This document shows positions 47,784 to 57,806 of a stretch of DNA of 64,000 nt, one piece after another. Within the stretch, counting starts at the first letter, position 1, and every line of letters starts with the position of its first letter. Made by a program: the position numbers and the translations under genes. The DNA is from Knufia peltigerae (lineage: Eukaryota > Ascomycota > Eurotiomycetes > Chaetothyriales > Trichomeriaceae): the NCBI GenBank assembly GCA_030247855.1, contig JAPDRN010000094.1:1-64000 (forward strand). Reading direction: 5' to 3'. The notes under the pieces were generated by a model. The model did no database searches, was not told where the DNA came from, and was given only the letters and a program-made list of their open reading frames with translations.

Positions 47784-50678
47784 TCAAACGTTCCCAATGA
47801 CGACCATATACCGGAGTTTATTGTCCTTGCTGGTCTTGTTGGTGTCCGGTCCACTCATCCCGTCGTCGAGTTGCATCTGGCTACTCTTCCAACCCCAGCT
47901 CTTGCTCACGTCGAACCGATCCGGAGCGCTCTCGTAGATGCTCAATAGCCGGCCGGCCTTGCTAGGTGAGTATATCTTGAAGTACGTCCGGATCGTAGGC
48001 CGCGAGTCCATATAAGGTGGCATGGTGGAAACATTGTATTTCCGGTTCCTGCGCACGAGCTCTTCATCCTCTTCATCTTCATCCAGCATTTGCGTGCCTG
48101 TGGCGCCCCCTTCTCCTCCAGAGTCCACCGTATTACCAGGCATTTGTGAAGTCTTGTTGTTGGTTGCTGCAATCCCGCCTATTCGATCCTTGGTGGGGGA
48201 GCTTTCCGTGTCGCCAAAGCGTACGGTCCCGGAGTCAAACTCCGTAGAGACCGACGATCCATCCTCGCGATCGGCTTCCGGCCCCCGAGCAGCTTCGCCG
48301 GTCCTCCAGATCTGATTGCGCCGTTCGTTCTTCCGAAGTAGCATCTCACGCTCGAGCTGTCCGATTCGATCGTCGACAGTGGCGGGGATGAACTGAGCCA
48401 GAGGGTCATCATTTGGGTCCTTGTCCTTGGCACGATGTAGATATATTCCGAGTTGTTGTGATTTCGAGTTGTTGACGCGTTGAATGTAGAGATTCCACAG
48501 GCTCCCTGCGTACCACACCGTCTGCGAGTAGATGCGTTTCTTCTCTTTTAGCGACCTCGGGTTGGGAAACTCGGCGGCGAAGCGAAACGGAGGACAATGG
48601 CTAAACCGGGGCGCATCCTCTGGCGAATAGTTCCTTGACGGAGGCCTACCACCTTCAATCACGTTTTGGCCAGTGAAGTCAAACGCCCAGGCCACATCCG
48701 TTGGTTCGAGACTCGCCGACAGTCTGGCTGCATTCGTGCTCCAGTCGGCGCCAATCGTCGCGTTCGATGCGATACAGGCTTCGCGGGTTCCGCCCATTAC
48801 GCAGGACACATCATGGCTGGGAATCCAGAATTTCCGGGGCTTGCCATTGCCGTCCCATGAACCAGACTCCATCTCGAGACCAGCTTCGCTTGCCTCATCT
48901 TGCTCCCTTCCTTTCCCTTTGACCATGGCCGAGGCCTCTTGATCTGTGACAACCACTTCATAATCGTCGGCAACTTCGCTCAGCCCTAACTCAATATCTC
49001 CATCTCGAGCGTTGAGGACTTTTTGTCGAAGTTCCATGGACATCCACAAAGCATCAGATATAACCTTTTCTGGTAGTATAGGAACCCCGAGAATATCTCG
49101 GTGAGAGCGAATCTGTTGCAACTGCTCGAATCGCAGATGCACGTAGTGAATGCCCTCATCAAGAAGGACCAATAGCGGTGCAACTTCGGGTGTGGTATAC
49201 AGAGCGATCCATGCGTCGTCCTTTTCGGACACATACCGATTGTTACCTGCAATCCTGTATGGAGCATCAAACCTCACCGCGAAAAACCGGAGGCTATTCG
49301 GCTTTGGATGAATGTATCGTCCTCCAGGAGAGACTAGACCATTCTCGACGGCTTTGGCCCGAAGACGGCGATTGAGTAGCTTCACCGCCAAATACCATCT
49401 GTCCCATTCTCCAGGCACGAAGAAAGGGTCACCGCCAACGATCTCACGAATGATCTCTGCGGGTATCTCGTCCCAGAACTCATATGGCATCTCCCAACCT
49501 TCCCTACACAACATAGCTTTGGCTGAGGCAAGGATACGATCTCCGGATTTGCCATAGTAATTGTTTGTGACGAGCTTGATGAGGCTGGCGAGCGTAGAAG
49601 GCTGCATTTGCCGAAGAATGCTTTCGACACATGAATCAACCAGGTCTGGTATGTCGAGCCAACAGCCCGTTGCGAAAAGTCCAATGGCTTCTTCCTCTTC
49701 CTGAAGTGGAAACTGCGTGCCATATATCCTTTTCAAGGCAAGCTCAAATGCAGTTTTTGTAATGTTTGCATCGATATCCTCAGGCAGAATGGTTATTTCT
49801 TTGGCACTACTTTCTGCCCATGATCCAGAAAATGCCGAGGCAAAGAAAGGGACTCGGTCGAGTAGAAGTTTATGAAGTTTATAAGCTTGTCCAAAGGCGT
49901 GCACTGTTATATCGGAGTGGCGTCCTTCTTCAAATCCAAAGTGGAATAGGTGGCCGGTCAGAGTCGAGGTATCACCAATACTCCGGCCAATACCCGAGAT
50001 GGCACGGATATAGGATGGACCTCTCGACAAACTTGGACTTCGTGCATCCCCAGGAACGAATAGGCGAGAGACGGTAGCCGGGGTACTGGCTGAGGCAATA
50101 TCCAGAGCATTTGTCGTCGTGTTTGTCGTTGGGTCATCGACATCTTTCTCTGAGCTGTTTAGAGGTTGTCTATTTGCAGTCACTGGTGTTGAAGGAGTAG
50201 TATCACCAGGCCGACTAAGACTTCGACGGCTGCCGCCGGCATGTGTCAATGCAGCCAAGGGTCCTGTGGTACTGGAAGAGATCGCACCACTCATTGATGC
50301 TAGAGCAGTGTTTGCCGATATAGAAGCGGTTGGAGGTCCAGATGCGAAGATGGATCGAAGCGGAGGCTCGAACGAAGTTGTCGGGATGCTTTGCTCTCCA
50401 TAGTTACTTGCAAGAACCTGGTTCGCAGACGCGGCTCTTCGTTGCGATAGTGGCCGTGAAGGACTCCCCGTGGTCTGTGGCAGCGGTGATCTGATAACTC
50501 TGGAGGAGGATGTATCGGCTAGATATTGTGATGAATGCAAAGGTGAAGCCACGCTGTTCCGGTCACTCCAGGGCGACCTAGGGTTTTCTGGATTTGGGGC
50601 TGAGGGCTCGTAATCACTGAAGAGTCCTTCCACATCATCTCTGGAAGCACTCCAACCGGACAAGCCTTCTTGGTCCAT
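47784..50678 (-). CDS. BTB/POZ domain protein (germ-cell-less-like)
   Basis: Single exon, 964 aa from the ATG of MDQEGLSGWSAS; upstream in frame there is only a TTG. The first 240 residues are Ser/Pro/Thr-rich and probably disordered. A BTB domain follows at about 250-360 (GRHSDITVHAFGQAYKLHK, VPFFASAFSGSWAESSAKE, DIPDLVDSCVESILRQM), then a BACK-like helical region (LASLIKLVTNNYYG, REGWEMPYEFWDEIP). The large C-terminal part has no domain I can name, but is well ordered until an acidic Ser-rich tail. BTB proteins of this layout may act as CUL3 substrate adaptors, which is inference. It is divergent from the TAPT1 gene. Confidence 0.88.
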   Translation of the reverse strand: MDQEGLSGWSASRDDVEGLFSDYEPSAPNPENPRSPWSDRNSVASPLHSSQYLADTSSSRVIRSPLPQTTGSPSRPLSQRRAASANQVLASNYGEQSIPTTSFEPPLRSIFASGPPTASISANTALASMSGAISSSTTGPLAALTHAGGSRRSLSRPGDTTPSTPVTANRQPLNSSEKDVDDPTTNTTTNALDIASASTPATVSRLFVPGDARSPSLSRGPSYIRAISGIGRSIGDTSTLTGHLFHFGFEEGRHSDITVHAFGQAYKLHKLLLDRVPFFASAFSGSWAESSAKEITILPEDIDANITKTAFELALKRIYGTQFPLQEEEEAIGLFATGCWLDIPDLVDSCVESILRQMQPSTLASLIKLVTNNYYGKSGDRILASAKAMLCREGWEMPYEFWDEIPAEIIREIVGGDPFFVPGEWDRWYLAVKLLNRRLRAKAVENGLVSPGGRYIHPKPNSLRFFAVRFDAPYRIAGNNRYVSEKDDAWIALYTTPEVAPLLVLLDEGIHYVHLRFEQLQQIRSHRDILGVPILPEKVISDALWMSMELRQKVLNARDGDIELGLSEVADDYEVVVTDQEASAMVKGKGREQDEASEAGLEMESGSWDGNGKPRKFWIPSHDVSCVMGGTREACIASNATIGADWSTNAARLSASLEPTDVAWAFDFTGQNVIEGGRPPSRNYSPEDAPRFSHCPPFRFAAEFPNPRSLKEKKRIYSQTVWYAGSLWNLYIQRVNNSKSQQLGIYLHRAKDKDPNDDPLAQFIPATVDDRIGQLEREMLLRKNERRNQIWRTGEAARGPEADREDGSSVSTEFDSGTVRFGDTESSPTKDRIGGIAATNNKTSQMPGNTVDSGGEGGATGTQMLDEDEEDEELVRRNRKYNVSTMPPYMDSRPTIRTYFKIYSPSKAGRLLSIYESAPDRFDVSKSWGWKSSQMQLDDGMSGPDTNKTSKDNKLRYMVVIGNV

Positions 50679-51216
50679 TCTAAAAGGGCTCAATTGGCCC
50701 GACAGTTTATTGTGAGACGCTTTATGATGTGGCCAGCCGCTTCATGGTAATTGCCAGAAGCCTGATGGTCACAGCTTCGAGGGAACGGCAATGACCCTTG
50801 GGAACCAACGGCTCTGGTATTCTTGACTCAGTATCTGGGTCGAAGACTCGGCGACCACAGTGTAGATGGTGTTACTCAGTATGAGGTTTGGACGTGAAAG
50901 TTGGAAGTTGGCAGGTGATGAATGAGACTAGCTGATGTGTGATGCCTTGTGGCTGGTGGCTGGTGGCCTGGTCTTATCGATAACGAGCCGAGTGACTCTC
51001 TTTGGATGCCGCAAAAGTGACATCTTTTGTTTCTCGCAGGCTCTCCTACATTAGAAACCACTTGTTCACGAGCAGGACTAACAACTAATTACCCATGCGT
51101 GGAATTTTGTGCTGGATTTTCCTGAAAGCCCACTGCTCGTGATTGACTATATTCACCAAGGCCATTTAGTTCTAAAATCATGGCCCTTTGGCCACTCGAC
51201 TCACTTTCAATTCTAG
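50679..51216. promoter_or_regulatory. Divergent promoter, BTB and TAPT1 genes
   Basis: A 538-base region between two divergent ATGs that should hold both promoters. No dispersed 9-mer copy is present. A tandem GGTGGCTGGTGGC stretch lies at about 50955-50970; nothing else stands out. Confidence 0.5.
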
Positions 51217-54135
51217 ATGGACGGACATACAGATCACCCCTCCGTTCCGAACGGTAATACCGTGCTTTACCGAGAACCCTTGAATCCTATCGACCCTCCA
51301 AACAGTCTCGGGCACAATGCAGCCGCCCCGAAAAGACCAGAACCTCCAGTACGACGTTCACAGGGGGTGGCCTCCTCTCGAGATCAGAGCCCAATGGGTT
51401 TAACGACCAGGGATACAAGGTTGGACTCGAACGGGGTTGATGGACATAACAATGATATGAAAGGCCACAAACTCCTGAACGGTGCTTTGTTGCCTGAAAA
51501 TGCCAATGAAACCACGAAATCACCCGATAATGGAGCACGCAAGTCCCCTTCGAACGGACCTGAGAACGCACGCAAAGCATCAGGGAGCGCAGGTCAGAGA
51601 GTGCCTTGGGGCACAACACCGGATGGATATAAAGGCATGGAATCTCCTTCTCATCCAGAAAATGTGCTCAAATTGTCGCCGGAGAAGTTACAAGACCTTA
51701 CGGCCTCCCCAGAATCATTACCGCTTCGAGCTATTGATTCGACTGCGCAGCATCACAAAGCCAGACCCAGTCCCCTTCCTTCTGCACAGCTTTCCGATGT
51801 ATTCACAGATGAAGGACCCGCGCCGGCGGTCGCAATCCGTTCGCCTCTTCTTCCTTCAGCCGATATGGGTGACTCCAGGAGACCACGACATTTAACCATC
51901 GAGACTGGTGGCCGGCAGCGACATCCCGAGATCACACCTAGCCCAAGGCCCGGCCTCCTTCAGCGTGCCATCTCAACACCTGGGTCGATCAGAAGTCCTC
52001 AGTCGCCGCAGAAGGGGGAACGGGTCCGTCCAACACTCGTAGTGCCCGACGGTTCATCACGCACTGAGGGCGCAGATGGAAGGCGATACTCATCGTCTGG
52101 ACGTCCATTGCCCTCTCCAATGCCAACATCCATCCCTCTTCCACCATTATCACTTCCGACTTATCTGCAGCTGGAATTGTCTTCTCAACGGCCCTCACAG
52201 CTATATATTCACAGATCTGCTGCCAGCGACTTCCCCTATGAATCATCTCGTGCGAAGATTGAAAGGCTCATGAATTTCCTGTTACTCCCTCCACACCTAG
52301 AGGGCGTGCTTTGGTTTGGTATTCTGGCTTGCCTCGATTCATGGCTATACATCTTCACTATACTCCCGCTCCGGCTCCTGAAATCTATCTACATCCTCGT
52401 TCAATCCTGGACTATCAATCTGACGACTGAAGTTCACTTTGTTTCCAGCTTTGTATACCAAGGCACTGGTCGAATGTGGAAGAGACGGCGAAGCAGCATC
52501 CCTCCGAATACAGGCCGGAAAGTGTCAGAACCAAGTGCCACGGAACCCAGGTCCACGCAGAATGCGTCGTTACAGACTCGCAGGCAGAATCGACATCATC
52601 GGCGGACAAAATCAGTTCCTTCCGCGCTGCTACCGGATGACAAAGCTGATCTTTTGAGAGGCCTTTTGATCCTCACCACCTGCACAGTCCTATTGAGACT
52701 CGACGCCAGCAGAATGTATCACTGGGTTCGTGGACAAGCAGCGATAAAGCTCTATGTCATCTACAACATCTTGGAAGTTTGCGATCGACTCTTCTCCGCG
52801 ATCGGACAAGATGTTCTCGAATGCTTGTTTTCTCGTGAAGCACTTGAGCGGAAACCGGATGGCCATAGCAAAATCTTGCGGCCTTTCTGGCTGTTTGTAC
52901 TTGCTCTTGTGTACACAGTCATTCATTCGGTGGCTCTATTCTACCAAGTTATCACGCTCAACGTCGCTGTCAACTCATATTCCAACGCCCTCATTACACT
53001 TTTGATGTCGAACCAGTTTGTCGAAATCAAAGGCACAGTGTTCAAGAAATTCGAAAAGGAGAATTTATTCCAATTAACCTGTGCGGACGTGGTTGAGCGT
53101 TTTCAATTGTGGCACATGCTTGTCATTATTGCAGCTCGCAATATCGTTGAGACTGGAGGACTGAGCTCTGGACTCAGCGCATTGATGAACGCGGCTTCTG
53201 CGACAGCGTCAGCGCCGTCCGCTAGCAACAGCAGTCTGCCCTTGACAGGTGCAGTTCCTCCTAGGTCAGCGAGCTCGATCTTACCAAGTTCTTTTACTCT
53301 CCTACCGGCAGTGGTCAACTCGATAACTTCGTATGCCCCGGCTGTTAGCCAGGTACTGGGACCATTTTTTGTTGTGTTGGGATCTGAGATGTTGGTTGAT
53401 TGGTTGAAACATGCCTACATCAATAAATTCAACAACACACGTCCTGCGATTTACGATCGCTTCCTTGACGTCTTGGCCAAGGACTACTACACGAATGCTT
53501 TTGGCGATCAGAATCTCACAAAAAGGCTGGGCCTTCCTGTTATCCCTTTGAGTTGTCTCTTCATCCGAGCAAGCGTGCAGACGTATCAGATGTTCATGGC
53601 GGCATGGGTTCCTTCAACTGCACCCAGTTCATCGACCAGCCTGGCCAGCATATACGAAGACTATTCAGCAGCACGGTCATCCTTGCCTCTGAGTACAAGT
53701 GCAACCATCTCCAGGACAGTTGATGACATCATCCGATCGATACCAACGGTGATCACAAAGTCCAGCATTGTGACTCACATGACGACTGTTCTCATGTTCC
53801 TTTTACTGTTTTTGATCTTGCTGGCGTGCAAGCTGGTCTTAGGAATGGTCCTTCTAGCCTTCGCCAGGTCTCGATACCACTCTATGAAATCACGGGAGAA
53901 GAACACTGTACACCATGTAGAAGGCGGCCGTCGGGTAGGAGGTTGGGGAGTGGTCGAGGTGGACGAGGACAAAAGACGGTGGATTTACGAAGACGATGCT
54001 GCAGGTCTCCGGGCGCTGAGAGAAAAGGAAGAACGAGACAAGAACAAACAGCAAAAAGAAAAAGAGAGAGGGCACGGAGTAGATGCCTTTGACAAAGTGA
54101 AACGATATGAAATGGTGGCCAAGAGGATATGGTGA
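51217..54135 (+). CDS. TAPT1/Emp65 family ER membrane protein
   Basis: Single exon, 972 aa. The first 330 residues are polar and Ser/Pro-rich. The TAPT1 (DUF747) region starts with SRAKIERLMNFLLLPPHLEG and runs through several membrane segments: VLWFGILACLDSWLYIFTIL, LLRGLLILTTCTVLL, AIKLYVIYNILEVCDRLF, FWLFVLALVYTVIHSVALFY. The family signature NALITLLMSNQFVEIKG (just before VFKKFEKENLFQLTCADVVE) is intact. Two more segments follow (PFFVVLGSEMLVDWLKHAYI; TVLMFLLLFLILLACKL). The C-terminus is charged and Lys/Glu-rich. Yeast Emp65 forms an ER complex with Slp1 that protects soluble proteins from degradation; human TAPT1 is linked to cilia and development. Here an ER quality-control role is likely. 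Confidence 0.94.
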   Translation: MDGHTDHPSVPNGNTVLYREPLNPIDPPNSLGHNAAAPKRPEPPVRRSQGVASSRDQSPMGLTTRDTRLDSNGVDGHNNDMKGHKLLNGALLPENANETTKSPDNGARKSPSNGPENARKASGSAGQRVPWGTTPDGYKGMESPSHPENVLKLSPEKLQDLTASPESLPLRAIDSTAQHHKARPSPLPSAQLSDVFTDEGPAPAVAIRSPLLPSADMGDSRRPRHLTIETGGRQRHPEITPSPRPGLLQRAISTPGSIRSPQSPQKGERVRPTLVVPDGSSRTEGADGRRYSSSGRPLPSPMPTSIPLPPLSLPTYLQLELSSQRPSQLYIHRSAASDFPYESSRAKIERLMNFLLLPPHLEGVLWFGILACLDSWLYIFTILPLRLLKSIYILVQSWTINLTTEVHFVSSFVYQGTGRMWKRRRSSIPPNTGRKVSEPSATEPRSTQNASLQTRRQNRHHRRTKSVPSALLPDDKADLLRGLLILTTCTVLLRLDASRMYHWVRGQAAIKLYVIYNILEVCDRLFSAIGQDVLECLFSREALERKPDGHSKILRPFWLFVLALVYTVIHSVALFYQVITLNVAVNSYSNALITLLMSNQFVEIKGTVFKKFEKENLFQLTCADVVERFQLWHMLVIIAARNIVETGGLSSGLSALMNAASATASAPSASNSSLPLTGAVPPRSASSILPSSFTLLPAVVNSITSYAPAVSQVLGPFFVVLGSEMLVDWLKHAYINKFNNTRPAIYDRFLDVLAKDYYTNAFGDQNLTKRLGLPVIPLSCLFIRASVQTYQMFMAAWVPSTAPSSSTSLASIYEDYSAARSSLPLSTSATISRTVDDIIRSIPTVITKSSIVTHMTTVLMFLLLFLILLACKLVLGMVLLAFARSRYHSMKSREKNTVHHVEGGRRVGGWGVVEVDEDKRRWIYEDDAAGLRALREKEERDKNKQQKEKERGHGVDAFDKVKRYEMVAKRIW

Positions 54136-55303
54136 TGTGTACGGAGTAGCATAGTGTCCCCTGCACAATAGGCACTCCCTACAAGTATCCGCACCCCGTA
54201 TTCCATGCAAGATAGTTCGTACTCTGAAGTAAAACTTGATCAGCGGCGTTTTGCGGTCTATGTTTTGGCTGCGGGCAAGATCGGCTTCATATCCATTCAC
54301 AAACAAGCATCCGAACGGGCACAACGGGTTCCTGCATGAGCCGATCGAAGGTCACGAATGAGAGATCGGGGGGCTGACGCGTGGCGTGTTTGAGGATTCG
54401 GATCCAGGGGAAGAAGAGACCAAACCTTTGGGCGTTGCTAGATCGTTGTAGGCATAGTCTTGTCAATTCTTGTTTGAGATGGGCGGCCTTTGGAGCCTCC
54501 GGGCTCCACGTAAGCTGCCCTTGAGCCATTGACATCTCATCTGATGCTGGGGTGGCTCCAGTTCAATCACTCTAGTCCCAGTAAAGCACCCATAACTCCC
54601 GTACTGTACAGTACACATCTCCAGACAAACCTCCTCCCTGGTCACGCATTCCCATTCACTCGTTCATCCCTTCTGCGCTTGCTATTCTCTTCTATTGTCC
54701 GTCCCAGCAATCAATCACTCTCCTTACAATTGTTGCACCAGATCCCTCGCTATTCGATACAACCAAAAAAATTCACCTTTCAGCCACTCCTTACTGTACC
54801 TCTCGGTTTCTGTCATTGTTCTCAACCAGGGTGCTCGGTCCACATCGAGCCCGGTCCATTCTTTCAACCCAGCCGCCCTTGTCCCTGTGCTTTTTGTCCG
54901 TCCGCAGTCAACCACGCGCACCCAGGCTCGTGATTGTTCCTCTGCGACGGAGTACTCATCCTCAATTCCTTGTATCCTCGTCGGTCCCAATAACCAAGGA
55001 GAATCGTTCGACGGGTTTCTCATATCAACAGTGATACTCCTGTCACCAAGGAATCTTTCAAGGAAGCAATGAAATAAAGCTCTTCAATACAAAGGCGAAC
55101 CCAAGGCAATCGAGCTGGACTCTTGTCTCTGACCAGCGGCTGAGCCGTGCTGCAACACCTGCCACCAACATACACACGACCTGTGTTGAGAACAGTAAAT
55201 ACCGGCCACAAACCTGGTCATCCTCTCGTTGAATCATCATCCAGTTCCTGCCCGGCCGCAGCTGACTGCGAGTTATCACAAAAACCAAAATACCACATTC
55301 ATT
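54136..55303. other. Intergenic, promoter and leader of KCH1-like gene
   Basis: About 1.17 kb. An exact TACGGAGTA lies at 54140-54148, only five bases after the TAPT1 stop codon, and a GACGGAGTA near-match at about 54946. From 54.55 kb on, the sequence is pyrimidine-rich, like a fungal promoter and leader. No gene seen. Confidence 0.5.
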
Positions 55304-57359
55304 ATGGGCTGCTGCGGTGGTGAAAGAGAAAAGTTCGGCGCCTTGAGCGCTGAACAGAAATGGGAATACATTGTGAGTGTTGGCCAGAGGAAGAGAAGTT
55401 TTATATCCTGACTGACCCGCTGTACAGAATCTTGAGGACTTCAAATCTTCCTCGTGCTGGACACCGTTTGCCTATGGCTACCTCCTTGTTATGCTTGTCG
55501 TTTCCATATCCGTCTACGCAGTCGATACCTTTACCGCCATCAACCTCCTCGCATTCGACCGGTGGGCTGGACAGATCAAACCAGAAATTCCTCTGAATAT
55601 CTCGCGATGGATCTTTGCGGGATGTATCATCCTCTCTTTCGTTCTTCTAGTCTATCGGTGGTGGCGTGCGGTTAGAGTCATGAGACAAGGTGGCGTGGCT
55701 AAGAGTTATCTTGACCCGTTGGCGGTACGAGTGCAATCCATCAGATGGGGACAGGGAAAAGGATGGAAACGATTCTTGGTGTTTGCTGAATTGACCAAGA
55801 GTCGGAAGGGTGCCGACTACGTTGCCCTCTTCACCTACTTTTCATTCGAGGCCTGGTTACGAATTGTGTTTGCCGAAGGTCCACGACAAGTTATCAATGC
55901 AATTACCCTCTACTCAGTCTTGAGGTTGAAGCTGATCCCGGTGGGCGAGCATGCCCCCAACGACGGACACTCTCCCATTGTCCAATTCTTTGTCAATGTC
56001 GGCATCCTAGCAGATTCCAATCACCTACAGGCCGTCATTTTGTTCGGTATGCTGTGGACACTGGTCATCTGGGTTATCTCAGTCATCAGTCTGATGGTGT
56101 CTGTGGTCCTCTATCTGCTTTTCCTTTGGCATCATATCCCCAGTGGCGATGGAGGTCTTACGGGTTATTGCCGGAAAAAGATCAATCGAAGAATGGAGAG
56201 GATTGTGAGAACCAAGGTGGACAAAGCGTTGAAGAAAGAAAATCAACTTCGAGCTCGACAAGAAGCCCAGGCTGCTCGAGAAGGACTTGAAATCAAGAAG
56301 CAACCTACTCTGCCCAACCTCAGCACCGATAAATTAGACGCCTTCCCAGGTTTGTCTCGACAGACAACAATGACTACTCTGCCCGAATACACATCCAGAC
56401 CAGGGACGGGAAGGAATAGCAACGAGTCACTGCCAACCTTACCAAATATTTCCTCTCGACCGCCAATGCCGGTGCGCACTGTCACGCATGGATCGACGGC
56501 CTCTTTTGAAAGCTTCACGTCGAACGCACCTTTGATGAGCTCCGCAGGAGAAATGGGCACGACACCAGACCGAGGACAAGATCCCAATGGTGCTTGGTAT
56601 GGCAGACCGTTGCCCAATCGAAATCCAACAGGGATGTCTCAGTATTCTCAGCGCTCATATAGCCCAGCCCCCAATCGACCAGGCACAGCGCAAGGAAATC
56701 GAAATGATCCTGGATCTTATCAAATGGATCCTCTCCCACGACCTGGCACTGGCATGTCCAACCACTCTCTCCCGCGATACACTCCGAACAGTTCTGGAGC
56801 TCTCCCTTACCCAGATGATCGGAGCTCTACGTCATCCAAGGCGCCTTCGTGGTCTGGATCGAACTCCGACCCAGCTGTAGACAGTATGGGACGTCGTGCG
56901 CCAGTCGCTGTTGGACCTGCCTTTCCAAGCATTTCCGAAGAACGAGGCCGCATGTCACCTCTTCCTGGTCCACAATTTCGGTCGCAAACTCCTGTCAGAG
57001 GTCCAGAACGATCATTCACACCAAACGGACCACCGCCTCGAGCCATGACAGCAGGTGGTCCACCACCAGTCGACAGGTCTTTCACGCCTAATGGCCTGCC
57101 TTCACGGGCTATGACACCATCAGGTGGACCGACATTACCTCGACTACAAAATACATCAGGTGCAGGATACGTACCGTATTCGGAGGAACCACGTTCAATG
57201 ACCCCTGCATCCTCGATACCGCCCAGTGCTACAATTCGTAGTGTTAATGAGCCAACAAGAAGCTATTCACCGTTCAGACCCCAGGGATCTGGACCACAAG
57301 GAAGAGCACCACCTTCAAGACAGGGTAGTGCAGTTGACGATATCTTGGACCATTATTGA
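55304..57359 (+). CDS. KCH1-type low-affinity potassium transport protein
   Basis: Two exons: 55304..55372 and 55428..57359, giving 666 aa. The start MGCCGGEREKFG has Gly2 followed by two cysteines, a pattern for N-myristoylation plus palmitoylation; the short first exon encodes this and AEQKWEYI. Membrane segments: AYGYLLVMLVVSISVYAVD, WIFAGCIILSFVLLVYRWW, and a long pair LFGMLWTLVIWVISVI / SLMVSVVLYLLFLWHHIP. Between them is the KCH1 family core (GKGWKRFLVFAELTKSRKGA, ADYVALFTYFSFEAWLRI, GPRQVINAITLYSVL). Yeast Kch1 and Prm6/Kch2 support potassium influx during mating. The last 370 residues are cytosolic, Pro/Ser/Arg-rich, with two copies of a repeat (RSFTPNGPPPRAMT; RSFTPNGLPSRAMT). Confidence 0.92.
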
Positions 57360-57806
57360 CCGATCAACTAACCTGATCCCTGCTAATACTCCATATTTGG
57401 GCTCATGACCACGAATTTTATAATGATGATAAATAGCTAGCGAACTTGTGTGTGTGTATCAAGAGTGTCACAATCGATGCTTCAATCAATTACATTTGAA
57501 ACTAAAATGATCGATTTGTCCGAGGATATCGATTCCTCGTTCAAACTTGGCATAAAATGATGTATACAGGTAGAACATGTAGTCCGTACAGATTACAATT
57601 GATCACCAGCAATGTGGTCTGACTTGCGCTGGATATTTTTGTAAGCTCTCCGATTGGTTAGAAACTGAAATGTACGGATACGAGGTTGTTCACAGGTAGA
57701 TCCAGTAACAACGGTAGTCGGGTACTGCACCTTTTTCTTTCTCTGTCTTCTGTTTCATTCTCCTCTGTCTGCCTGCAGCATTGAACACAGCGTTGGCTTT
57801 CCAGTC
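57360..57806. other. Intergenic, COX15 promoter
   Basis: A 447-base region between two plus-strand genes. The first part is the 3' UTR of the KCH1-like gene. The COX15 promoter includes a CCAAT box on the minus strand and a strongly pyrimidine-rich stretch at about 57730-57775. Confidence 0.55.
57653..57657 (-). promoter_or_regulatory. CCAAT box upstream of COX15
   Basis: ATTGG on the plus strand (CCAAT on the minus strand, in the context AACCAATCGG), about 150 bases before the COX15 start. The CCAAT-binding HAP complex controls respiratory and heme genes in fungi, so a role here is plausible but inferred; five-base sites are common by chance. Confidence 0.35.
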
